Below, piece after piece: positions 24,586 through 31,920 of a stretch of 64,000 nucleotides of DNA. Made by a program: the position numbers and the translations under genes. Numbering within the stretch: the first letter of the stretch is position 1; every line of letters starts with the position of its first letter. Under the pieces are notes generated by a model, which worked only from the letters and a program-made list of their open reading frames with translations, did not search any database and was not told where the DNA came from. The DNA lies in assembly GCA_965237725.1 (NCBI GenBank), contig OZ250151.1, positions 4,278,001 through 4,342,000 on the forward strand. Direction: 5' to 3'. This stretch comes from G965237725 sp965237725. GTDB taxonomy: Bacteria > Pseudomonadota > Gammaproteobacteria > Arenicellales > Poriferihabitantaceae.

Positions 24586-25137
24586 ATGAATAAAAAGCAC
24601 CAAGCGCGTCGCGCTTTATTGAAACAATTAACTATAGGTGGCGGCATGCTGGCCACTGTGAAGTCAATACCCGAAAAATGGGTCAAACCCGCGCTCGACT
24701 CGGTGTTACTTCCCGCCCACGCTGTACCTTCTTGTCCTCCTCTCGAATTGGGCGAATTCACAATCACGTGCGGCGACGCCCTCAATTCGACGGATCTTAT
24801 AACCATAGTGGAGGACCCAGAACTGTGCCCTGAGCTAGTGGCTACAGACACGGGGGGCCAGCTCCCCGCCATCGGCGTCATTTTCGCTACGGACGGTAGT
24901 GGCCCAGATGGCGCGTTCATGGAGGTGATCGTTAACCAGGCTGTTTCTGCAATTGCGGAGGTAGGCGGCGAAGATTGCGACGGCCCACCGCCTTCCCCCG
25001 GTTTCGGCTTCCCTATCGATGTCACAGTTACCGGAACAATGGGGACGATGTATCAAGCGACCCTTGATGTATCAATTGACACGAACGCTCAGACTATTAC
25101 CCGGCTTGCAGCGGAGTTTGTTCCGGTTCCGATATAG
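24586..25137 (+). CDS. Tat-type exported protein of unknown function
   Basis: A 183-residue protein with an excellent ribosome site (CCGGAGGATAG). The N-terminus has a twin-arginine motif (ARRALLKQL, Arg8-Arg9), a hydrophobic glycine-rich segment (IGGGMLATV) and then EKWVKPALDSVLLPAHA, a W-x-KP-x-(V/L)-x-S-V-x-LP-x-H-A sequence I have seen following such Tat-like leaders in unrelated bacteria. The mature part is acidic with four or five cysteines in CP or CGD contexts and no known domain. It is followed 78 bp later by a strong terminator, so it is a single-gene unit and the only cargo of the 1.3-kb element. Confidence 0.72.
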   Translation: MNKKHQARRALLKQLTIGGGMLATVKSIPEKWVKPALDSVLLPAHAVPSCPPLELGEFTITCGDALNSTDLITIVEDPELCPELVATDTGGQLPAIGVIFATDGSGPDGAFMEVIVNQAVSAIAEVGGEDCDGPPPSPGFGFPIDVTVTGTMGTMYQATLDVSIDTNAQTITRLAAEFVPVPI

Positions 25138-25214
25138 CGATATTGCGTTGTTTAACAAGAACTGAACCCCTGGGTAATTCAGCACGCACCCAACGCCACC
25201 AACGGATTTGATAC

Positions 25215-25237
25215 ACCCCGCTTCGGCGGGGTTTTTA
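25215..25237 (+). terminator. Rho-independent terminator
   Basis: ACCCCGC (25215-25221) and GCGGGGT (25226-25232) form a perfect 7-bp stem with a TTCG tetraloop, followed by TTTTATT. It ends the transcript of the Tat-type exported protein. Confidence 0.9.
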
Positions 25238-25240
25238 TTG

Positions 25241-25304
25241 CCCGAACCAAAATCGATGAGGGTCTGCAGTGAGTATATAGCAGCCCCCTAGATTTTGGTT
25301 CGGG
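25241..25304. repeat. 14-bp perfect inverted repeat in the second element
   Basis: CCCGAACCAAAATC at 25241-25254 is the exact reverse complement of GATTTTGGTTCGGG at 25291-25304, with 36 bases between. It directly follows the terminator. In single-stranded phage DNA such a structure could serve as a packaging or replication hairpin, which would fit a satellite, but no function is shown. Confidence 0.7.
25268..25294 (-). repeat. Inverted fragment of the 80-bp repeat
   Basis: On the minus strand this reads AAAATCTAGGGGGCTGCTATA, nearly the same as the end of the 80-bp repeat at 16281-16301. It sits inside the loop of the 14-bp inverted repeat. Confidence 0.6.
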
Positions 25305-25403
25305 AAAAAGCGTGGATTGATGTCGGGGTGTACCTTCGATATATCGGCTCATGAACTCGACCCATTGTGGTTTGATCGATTATACATTCCATGGCGTTTT
25401 CAC

Positions 25404-25440
25404 ACAGTCTGAGTATATAACAGCCTACCAACTTATCACA
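25404..25440 (-). repeat. Second inverted fragment of the 80-bp repeat
   Basis: On the minus strand it contains TTCGCTGTGATAAG and then GGCTGTTATATACTCA, matching the last part of the repeat at 16273-16306 (GGCTGTTATATACTCA is exact). It lies 42 bp before the third ATCCCAT palindrome, mirroring repeat copy 2 before palindrome copy 1. Confidence 0.6.
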
Positions 25441-25481
25441 GCGAACGGCTGCTTTGGAGAATACAAATCTAAAATACAGTT

Positions 25482-25634
25482 ATCCCATTCATGGGATTGC
25501 AACTTATGGGCTTGAGGTGACGGGATTGTAAATAAATCAACCAGAACTAAATTGAACTAAATTGCCAATTTGCTAATTTTGGTTGTTTTAGATTATTAAA
25601 TAATAAGATAAGGCCTGTAATTAGAAATATTAGA
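25482..25634 (+). repeat. Long direct repeat flanking dif, right copy (with palindrome copy 3)
   Basis: Homologous to 17047-17191, about 70 percent by eye, starting with the palindrome ATCCCATTCATGGGAT (25482-25497) and ending at the XerC arm of site C. See the left copy for the shared blocks. Confidence 0.7.
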
Positions 25635-25662
25635 ACTTCGTATAATGTATATTATGTTAAGT
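25635..25662 (+). other. Chromosomal dif site (Xer site C)
   Basis: The XerC arm is ACTTCGTATAA (7 of 11 bases as in E. coli dif), the centre TGTATA is identical, and the XerD arm TTATGTTAAGT differs from E. coli at one base. It is the only one of the three sites with a proper XerD arm, so it should be the working dimer-resolution site, regenerated at the right end after each integration. KOPS-like octamers on both sides point to it. It marks the replication terminus. Confidence 0.92.
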
Positions 25663-25777
25663 AGTATATTTGTGATTTATAGGCTGGCAATTACTCGCTT
25701 TCAATAAAAAACTAACACTTTAAATACGCAATTTAGCAAATACACCCACCCTCTTTGCGTCTATAGTTTGGTCTAAA

Positions 25778-25793
25778 ATCCCATGGTTGGGAT
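25778..25793. repeat. Inverted, diverged copy of the ATCCCAT palindrome
   Basis: ATCCCATGGTTGGGAT. Read on the minus strand with its flanks it gives AAGTATCCCAACCATGGGAT, nearly identical to the plus-strand sequence at 24169-24188. It is the only copy on the right of dif. Confidence 0.6.
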
Positions 25794-25953
25794 ACTTCAT
25801 TAAGTTGTCAGTTTTAAATATTGCGACATTTTGACTTGCTACTTTATACTCGCTGCGGTCATTCGCGTCTTTCAAGATTTAGATCACCATCGCCCAAAAG
25901 CTGACGTACGATCCACATCAATTTTGTAAGTAGTTTGGAACAGTATAAAAATA

Positions 25954-26886
25954 ATGCCTAATAATGTAACGAAACCGGACAGGATTGGGCAAGGGATAGG
26001 AATTATCCTTGCATCCGTCGTTACCATGTCTTTCGCAGATGCCATTGTGAAGTTGATGAGTGCTGACCTCACTGTATGGCAAGTCTTCGTCGCTAGATCA
26101 CTTTTTGCTATTCCCTGTTTAATCGCTTTGGCATCCGCAGGTGGTATTAGTCTCAGGCCGCGCTCTACTAGGTGGGTTCTTGTCCGAAGCGCCCTGCTCG
26201 TTCTGACATGGCTGGCATTCTATGCAGCACTACCGGTGCTCGATCTATCCGTAGCAGCCGTTGCCGTTTATACCAACCCAATTTTAACGGCTCTTCTGGC
26301 GGCTGCACTGCTTGGCGAACGAGTGTCTGGACGCCAGTGGGGCGGTGTGTTTCTCGGATTTCTCGGTGTTGCGGCCATATTAAGACCCGGTAGCGATTCG
26401 TTTTCTTGGTTTATTATTTTGCCTCTTCTGGCGGCGGCTTTTTATTCTTTGGCGATGGTTCTGACCCGAAGCAAATGTCAAGATGAAGAGGCGGTCTCAC
26501 TGGCGCTCGGCCTTCATTCCTCGTTTATAGTTGCTGGTGTGATTGCGATAGGTATTCTCTCAGTTATTGGCCTCGATTCTGCTACCAAGGCCGGCTATCC
26601 ATTCTTGTTGGGGGATTGGGCGCCTATGAGATTGAGAGAATGGGGGTTGATGGCTTTGATTGGCGTGCTATCTGCTGCCTTCTTTCTGGGTGTGGCACGC
26701 GCTTATCAAATCGCTCCGCCACAGATAATCGCTACATTTGATTATGGTTATCTTGTCTCGGCCGCTGTGTGGGGGTTTATATTCTTCTCGGAGAAGCCGG
26801 ACTTTCTAACCGTTGTCGGTATGATTCTAATCACGGTGGCTGGGTTTTTGGTTGCAAATCGATCTTCGAAGAAAATTAGTGAGTGA
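25954..26886 (+). CDS. EamA/DMT family transporter
   Basis: A 310-residue membrane protein with ten hydrophobic segments in two EamA repeats. Typical text includes IKLMSADLTVWQVFVARSLF-like SADLTVWQVFVARSLFAIPC in the first repeat and VAVYTNPILTALLAAALLGERVSGRQW before the second, and QIIATFDYGYLVSAAVWGFIFFSEKP near the end. This matches RhaT/S-adenosylmethionine-exporter-like DMT proteins, but the substrate is unknown. It is the first gene to the right of dif. Confidence 0.87.
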   Translation: MPNNVTKPDRIGQGIGIILASVVTMSFADAIVKLMSADLTVWQVFVARSLFAIPCLIALASAGGISLRPRSTRWVLVRSALLVLTWLAFYAALPVLDLSVAAVAVYTNPILTALLAAALLGERVSGRQWGGVFLGFLGVAAILRPGSDSFSWFIILPLLAAAFYSLAMVLTRSKCQDEEAVSLALGLHSSFIVAGVIAIGILSVIGLDSATKAGYPFLLGDWAPMRLREWGLMALIGVLSAAFFLGVARAYQIAPPQIIATFDYGYLVSAAVWGFIFFSEKPDFLTVVGMILITVAGFLVANRSSKKISE

Positions 26887-27062
26887 TTTATTCACCCAGT
26901 GAAGTTAATTGCATACCATTGAACGGCGGCAATAAACGGACACTCATTTACAGCGAATATGTCTGTCGGATTGGTTGTCTTCTAAATTACTTACGCCCTA
27001 TTGCTATCTTGATCCGATAGTAGAATGGGTTTAATGATACATACAGAACGAATCGGTAGTGG

Positions 27063-28721
27063 TTAATTTTGTTGCACAAAAACTTCCGTAGACTTCCCCT
27101 TTACCACATCGAAATAAGTGTCGTCAAATTCACCCAACTTGCTCCAACCACGAACGAAATAACGCCCCGCCACCAATTTAACTTCAGAGCCATCACAATC
27201 AATCAATTTTTTACCTCGGGCGGCGAGGTTACCTTCGTCGTCAATCGGATAAAGCAAGCATCGGCGACCATCGTTCTCGGGTTGTTCATTAAACACGTAA
27301 CTAATTTGGACTGATCCGAACGATACTGTAAATTCAAGGGTTTGGTTATCCTTCGCTGGTACTTCTACATCCTCAATCTCGTAAGGCGTAAGGGCATGGT
27401 GAGATTTGAGTGTATAGGTACCCGGCCGGATTACCGCGCCATTATGCACATGTACTTTGTATTTTAATTCTCCATCTTGCCAAAGCTCCTGATTTTGACG
27501 TAACTTTTCTTCCTTGCCCTGCGCATAAACTTCAAATAGCGTAAGCACAGTTTCAATTGCCTGGAAAACGATATTTTTGTCATCACCGACAACTATGGTA
27601 TCAGTCGTTTTAAGCTCGTTGTCCTGATTAAGTGACGCGACAAAATCGTAAGTACCCGGCAGCACGTAATAATCCTCGCCGGGACGCAATTTAAAAACCT
27701 CGCGGCCATTCTGGAAGGCCGTTGCCAATACACCGCGTATTTCTTCATCGTTTTCAATGAATTTTGTGCGAATGGTCGGTGGGCGCTGCAACAGTACACC
27801 AACTTTTGTTGCCCCTGCCAAACTAATTTCCACCTCCTGTGAAATCGGTAAGTAAATTTCTCCATTTACCGTTTGAACGCCTACGTTAATGAAATACCGC
27901 CCTCCTTCGAATACATATCTTGTATTACTGGCTATTCTTACTGGCTCCATTCCATCACGATAAATTGTTCCCAGCACAGGTACATAATTTCCGTTTTCAT
28001 CTTCACCGAAGATTTTAAATTCCGGACCTGTATCCTGAGGTTGTGGGTCCGCTTCACCTGGCTCTGGTGGCACACTTGTGGCAGTGGCCTCAATCGCTTT
28101 GGTAAGCTCTCCTGCCGAATTTGCATCCAGATATTCAGTCCCGGAGGCCTCAGAAATACACTGCATCGCGCCACGAGATAAGTCAGTTAACCCTAGCCCC
28201 ACAACATGAACTCGTATATCTATATTGTTATCCCGCCAGGCTTGCACCAATTCGCATGGATCGGCGTCGCAGGTTTCAATTCCATCAGATATTAATAATA
28301 TATCTCCTGGCCGACCATCGAAGTCTTCAAGTGCAGCGGTTAAGCTGCGTGTTATTGGTGTTTTGCCTTTGGGGCTTACTGCATTAACCTGTTTGGTAAT
28401 TTTGCCTAGTGAATCATTCACCGGACCAAAAGGCACTGCCAATTCTGTGTCACTACAATCCCCGGCGCGACGGTGGCCATACAATCGCAACGCGACGTCA
28501 CGACCTGCGAGCAACGCCGGATCGAGTTTATTAAATACGTCCTTGGCGACAGCGATTTTTCGGGATTTATCGGGCAATTCACCCCACATCGAGTTAGACC
28601 CATCAAAAATTATGTACAGCGCCCGATTCACGCTTTCGCCTTCGTTCTGTGCAAGCACCGAAAGGCTCGTGGATAACACAATTCCAACTAGAGCGATTCT
28701 AGCGGTACTCAAAATTTTCAT
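27063..28721 (-). CDS. Secreted von Willebrand factor A domain protein
   Basis: A 552-residue protein with a signal peptide (ALVGIVLSTSLSVLAQ). The VWA domain (about 33-210) has a complete MIDAS: D-x-S-x-S at Asp40, Ser42 and Ser44 (FDGSNSMWG), TPITRSL for the threonine, and DILLISDGIETCDADPCE for the final aspartate. The remaining 330 residues form repeated beta-rich segments (VFEGGRYFINVG, LRPGEDYYVLPGTYDF, IRPGTYTLKSHH, LVAGRYFVRGW) each carrying a G-R/T-Y core, like carboxypeptidase-regulatory or Ig-like repeats. Role unknown; a metal-dependent adhesion or envelope function is likely. Single gene, convergent with the DMT transporter. Confidence 0.83.
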   Translation of the reverse strand: MKILSTARIALVGIVLSTSLSVLAQNEGESVNRALYIIFDGSNSMWGELPDKSRKIAVAKDVFNKLDPALLAGRDVALRLYGHRRAGDCSDTELAVPFGPVNDSLGKITKQVNAVSPKGKTPITRSLTAALEDFDGRPGDILLISDGIETCDADPCELVQAWRDNNIDIRVHVVGLGLTDLSRGAMQCISEASGTEYLDANSAGELTKAIEATATSVPPEPGEADPQPQDTGPEFKIFGEDENGNYVPVLGTIYRDGMEPVRIASNTRYVFEGGRYFINVGVQTVNGEIYLPISQEVEISLAGATKVGVLLQRPPTIRTKFIENDEEIRGVLATAFQNGREVFKLRPGEDYYVLPGTYDFVASLNQDNELKTTDTIVVGDDKNIVFQAIETVLTLFEVYAQGKEEKLRQNQELWQDGELKYKVHVHNGAVIRPGTYTLKSHHALTPYEIEDVEVPAKDNQTLEFTVSFGSVQISYVFNEQPENDGRRCLLYPIDDEGNLAARGKKLIDCDGSEVKLVAGRYFVRGWSKLGEFDDTYFDVVKGKSTEVFVQQN

Positions 28722-28790
28722 AAATTCTGTGTCTTGGTTTGAACGAGTTCGAAATGTACGGTAAGTAAATTAACACATGCCAATAGTTAC

Positions 28791-28817
28791 AAAGATAGCA
28801 AAGATAGCAAAGATATC
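28791..28817. repeat. Three 9-bp tandem units upstream of the VWA gene
   Basis: AAAGATAGC occurs twice and AAAGATATC once in direct succession, 70 bp upstream of the VWA gene. It may be slippage-prone and affect the promoter, but nothing more can be said. Confidence 0.55.
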
Positions 28818-28888
28818 ACTATCATTTCCCTCTAAAATGGCACCCTAGTCCAGCATCTCCGAATAATCTATCCTAATAACCTATCAAT

Positions 28889-29200
28889 ATGTTGAAAATA
28901 TCTACACTACTACTCTTGTTATCTTCTCAGTTTGCTCTCGCTAACGAACCCATTGAAGGCGTATGGAGCAATCTTGGGGGGTCGTTTAGTTTCTTTTCCG
29001 ACGGCACATGTACAATTTCCTGGGCAACCCAGGGGAAATTCTCTGCATGCCATTGGACCCTGGATGGTGCAGATTTAGAAATCATCCCCGAAGACAGTGA
29101 AACTATGCATTTTGATGCTATTTTTGATGGCGAGAAATTGGTTCTTACGGATCAACAGGGGCAATACCAATACAAGCGTAATAAATCTCACAGCAACTAA
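28889..29200 (+). CDS. Small secreted protein of unknown function
   Basis: A 103-residue product with a clear signal peptide (MLKISTLLLLLSSQFALA). The mature part starts NEPIEGVWSNLGGSFSFF, then DGTCTISWATQGKFSACHW and a YQYKR end, reminiscent of small lipocalin-like beta-barrels in which GxW opens the first strand. Two cysteines could pair. No family is assigned. It is convergent with the GFA-family gene. Confidence 0.72.
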   Translation: MLKISTLLLLLSSQFALANEPIEGVWSNLGGSFSFFSDGTCTISWATQGKFSACHWTLDGADLEIIPEDSETMHFDAIFDGEKLVLTDQQGQYQYKRNKSHSN

Positions 29201-29224
29201 ATCGAAGAAAATTCAACCAACACC

Positions 29225-29671
29225 CTACTTCGCTGGCCCATGCCGTAAAATTGGGCTGTCTTCTGCCAAACCTTCATAACGCGGCAAGTCATCCGCAATA
29301 TCAAACCAGGTTATGCGTTCTGGTTCGAATGCATGGCCCGTTGGCGCCAATAATTCTGGATTGTCAAATCCACTAATGTGCAATTCAATAATCGGCCCCA
29401 GTTCTCCGCCATCACCCTCCCACGTTAATGGTGTTCCACATTTCCCGCAAAATGCACGGCCAACACCTGGTGAAGACTCGTAGATACTTCGCGAGTCACC
29501 ACTGAAATTTACTTGATCCGCCTTATACCCGGCTAAGGTGACTACGGGAGCACCATTATGTTTGCGACAGCTATGGCAATGGCAGTGATTGACACCGAAT
29601 GAATCGCCACTGGTCTCAAAACGCACCGCACCGCACATACAACCACCGGTTTGCTTAGTATTATCATTCAT
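29225..29671 (-). CDS. GFA/CENP-V family zinc protein
   Basis: A 148-residue protein of the glutathione-dependent formaldehyde-activating/centromere protein V fold. Zinc-binding cysteines appear in GGCMCGAVRF, HCHCHSCRKHNGAP and FCGKCGTPLTW, the standard seven-cysteine pattern. Biochemical function differs among members, so formaldehyde activation should not be assumed. Single gene. Confidence 0.88.
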   Translation of the reverse strand: MNDNTKQTGGCMCGAVRFETSGDSFGVNHCHCHSCRKHNGAPVVTLAGYKADQVNFSGDSRSIYESSPGVGRAFCGKCGTPLTWEGDGGELGPIIELHISGFDNPELLAPTGHAFEPERITWFDIADDLPRYEGLAEDSPILRHGPAK

Positions 29672-29904
29672 GTTAATAGCCCTAAATTATTGGTATATCG
29701 GTGAAATATAGATAACTATGACACTATTTTTCAATTTAATCCACAGAATAAGAATTCAATTAGCCATTGAAGAAATTGCTAAATCTTGCCTAGAAATAAA
29801 CGAAACATTGCAACGAATTTATCATTAAAATTTTTTATCGTATTCTTGTTGTATAGTTAAAACAATTGCATACAATCCCGTCAAATTTTGAGGCTAATAC
29901 AATC

Positions 29905-30582
29905 ATGATATCCAACCCACTGGCGAATCTCGTTAAACGCTCACCCCTGGTTTCTATCCAGGAACATATGCGCGCAGCATTAGATTGCGCTCGTGAGGTG
30001 CCGCCTCTTCTCGAAGCACTTGGCAATGAGAACGAGAAAGAGTTTCTGGCAATTAAGGATCGAATTTTTGAAAAAGAAAGCGAGGCGGATCGGATTAAAA
30101 ATGATCTAAGAGGCCGTTTGCCTAAATCTTTGTTTATGCCCATCGATCGAAGGGACTTGCTCGAAGTTCTGCATATTCAAGACAGTATTGCAGACACCGC
30201 AGAAGATATCGCTGAGCTTCTATATGAGCGGAAAATGAAAATTCCTCCAGAGATGAAGCAATTGATTATTGATTTATCAAAAAGCAGCCTGAATGTTTGT
30301 GAGCAGTCACTCAAAGTAATTGAAGAACTTGATGAACTACTGGAAACGGGATTTCGCGGGCATGATGCCAGACATGTCGAAGAAATGGTTGATGAATTGA
30401 ATGTTATTGAAGACGATGCTGACGCTCTGGAATTAGAGCTGGCCCGAAAGTTGTTTAGCCTGGAAGCCAATATGGACCCGGTTTCAGTCATCATGTGGTA
30501 TCGAATAATCGAATGGGTCGGCGATCTAGCTGACTATGCAGAAAAAGTAGGTGATCGAATTCGTTTGTTTGTTGCTCGATAA
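29905..30582 (+). CDS. DUF47/PhoU-like phosphate transport regulator (TIGR00153)
   Basis: From ATG 29905 the protein is 225 residues, the usual length; a TTG-started extension of 13 residues is unlikely. It is all-helical, with the family text MRAALDCAREVPPLLEAL, ESEADRIKNDLRGRLPKSLFMPIDRRDLLE and the closing IIEWVGDLADYAEKVGDR. DUF47 proteins act with PiT-type transporters, and the pit gene follows 32 bp later. The pair probably forms one operon for low-affinity phosphate uptake. Confidence 0.9.
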   Translation: MISNPLANLVKRSPLVSIQEHMRAALDCAREVPPLLEALGNENEKEFLAIKDRIFEKESEADRIKNDLRGRLPKSLFMPIDRRDLLEVLHIQDSIADTAEDIAELLYERKMKIPPEMKQLIIDLSKSSLNVCEQSLKVIEELDELLETGFRGHDARHVEEMVDELNVIEDDADALELELARKLFSLEANMDPVSVIMWYRIIEWVGDLADYAEKVGDRIRLFVAR

Positions 30583-30614
30583 ATTAAATAACCTCTAAAT
30601 TACATTTCACTTCC

Positions 30615-31880
30615 ATGGAAATTCTTGTCCAATACGGCCCTGCCTTAATTACCATTGCAGTCATATTCGGGTTCTTCATGACCTGGGGCATTGGTGCCAA
30701 CGACGTAGCCAATGCCATGGGTACGTCTGTGGGATCCAAAGCCATTACCGTAAAACAAGCGATTATTATTGCCGCCGTGTTCGAATTTGCTGGCGCATTT
30801 CTCGCTGGCGGTCACGTTACAAAAACCATTCGAAAAGGTATTATCGATCCAACCGCCATCGCCGATCAACCGGAAATCTTGGTATTTGGCATGCTCGCCG
30901 CCCTACTTTCAGCTGCTATCTGGTTATTGGTTGCGTCCTGGAAAGGCTGGCCAGTATCAACCACCCATGCCATCATTGGTGCCATTGTCGGGTTTGGTGT
31001 GGCAGGAATTGGTATTGATGCGGTTCAATGGTCAAAAATTGGAACCATTGTTGCAAGCTGGATTGTTTCTCCTGTAGTGGGCGGCGTGCTCGCCTATTTA
31101 TTAATGATCAGCATCCGCAAACTCATACTCAATCGTAGACGACCATTTGATCGAGCCAAACAATGGGCACCTATGTATGTTTTCATGGTTGGATTCATTG
31201 TGGCTCTGGTCACGGTTTTTAAAGGATTAAAACATTTGGACATTGATTTGACCGTCGTTGAGAGTTTTTTGGTTGCTACATTGTTTGGTGGTCTGGTCGC
31301 GTTTGTCAGTTGGCTGCTGGTTCGAAATATAAAAATTGATGCGGATGCTGATGAAGATTTTCATTATGCCAGTGTCGAAAAGGTATTCACGCCCATGATG
31401 TTATTCACCGCAAGCGCCATGGCGTTTGCCCATGGTTCCAACGACGTTGCCAATGGTATTGGTCCGCTCGCCGCAGTTTTCAGTATCGTCCAGTCTGGTG
31501 GTGAGCTGACACAAAAAGCAGAAGTACCCGTATGGATTTTATTCCTTGGGGGTGGTGGGATCGTATTGGGACTGACAACCATGGGTTATCGCGTCATGCA
31601 AACCATTGGCAGTCAAATAACCCCTTTGACGCCCTCAAAAGGTTTCTGCGCCACCCTGGCCGCCGCTGCAACAATTGTAATTGCATCAAGAACAGGCCTA
31701 CCCGTTTCAACTACACAGATCGCCGTTGGTGGTGTCATCGGTGTCGGCATGGCTCGGGGAATTGCGGCTATCGATCTTAGAGTGGTGGGCGGCGTGTTTG
31801 TCTCGTGGCTAATCACCCTGCCCGTCGCTGGCGTGCTTGCAGCATTTATTTTCTTCTTCCTTAAAGGTGTTTTTAGCTAA
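30615..31880 (+). CDS. pit: PiT-family inorganic phosphate transporter
   Basis: A 421-residue transporter with about ten membrane helices. The two inverted PiT signatures are present: GANDVANAMGTSVGSKAIT near 27-45 and AHGSNDVANGIGPLAAVF near 276-293, and GWPVSTTHAIIGAIVGFG and GLPVSTTQIAVGGVIGVG supply the paired P-S-T-T motifs. PiT proteins import metal-phosphate with protons or sodium. Co-transcribed with the DUF47 gene. Confidence 0.93.
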   Translation: MEILVQYGPALITIAVIFGFFMTWGIGANDVANAMGTSVGSKAITVKQAIIIAAVFEFAGAFLAGGHVTKTIRKGIIDPTAIADQPEILVFGMLAALLSAAIWLLVASWKGWPVSTTHAIIGAIVGFGVAGIGIDAVQWSKIGTIVASWIVSPVVGGVLAYLLMISIRKLILNRRRPFDRAKQWAPMYVFMVGFIVALVTVFKGLKHLDIDLTVVESFLVATLFGGLVAFVSWLLVRNIKIDADADEDFHYASVEKVFTPMMLFTASAMAFAHGSNDVANGIGPLAAVFSIVQSGGELTQKAEVPVWILFLGGGGIVLGLTTMGYRVMQTIGSQITPLTPSKGFCATLAAAATIVIASRTGLPVSTTQIAVGGVIGVGMARGIAAIDLRVVGGVFVSWLITLPVAGVLAAFIFFFLKGVFS

Positions 31881-31920
31881 CCCTCGGTAACCAATCGGGG
31901 AAATTAATTTACTACAAAAA

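Larger units (their letters stand above)
24317..25645 (+). mobile_element. 1.3-kb Xer-integrated element with a single gene
   Basis: The segment between sites B and C is 1329 bp and has the same boundaries as the prophage: an inverted-XerC-like right arm at its left end and an ATCCCAT palindrome plus AT-rich end before the next XerC arm. It holds one good gene (24586-25137), a strong terminator, a 14-bp inverted repeat and inverted pieces of the 80-bp repeat, but no replication, coat or Zot gene. It could be a phage-dependent satellite, a degraded phage or a dif-module-like cassette. Its G+C is clearly higher than the adjacent phage cargo. Confidence 0.6.
25138..25953. other. Gene-free region holding terminator, inverted repeats and dif
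   Basis: No credible gene in 816 bp. In order it contains the terminator at 25215, a 14-bp inverted repeat (25241-25304), two inverted fragments of the 80-bp repeat, the palindrome and AT-rich right end of the second element (25482-25634), the dif site (25635-25662), an inverted palindrome copy (25778-25793) and a degenerate GCGGTCATTCGC repeat fragment near 25855-25900. The DMT transporter begins at 25954. Confidence 0.7.

Noticed and set aside
30177..30494. 105-codon minus-strand serine-rich frame inside the DUF47 gene
   Set aside because: The serine runs are complements of Glu/Asp-rich helices in the DUF47 protein.
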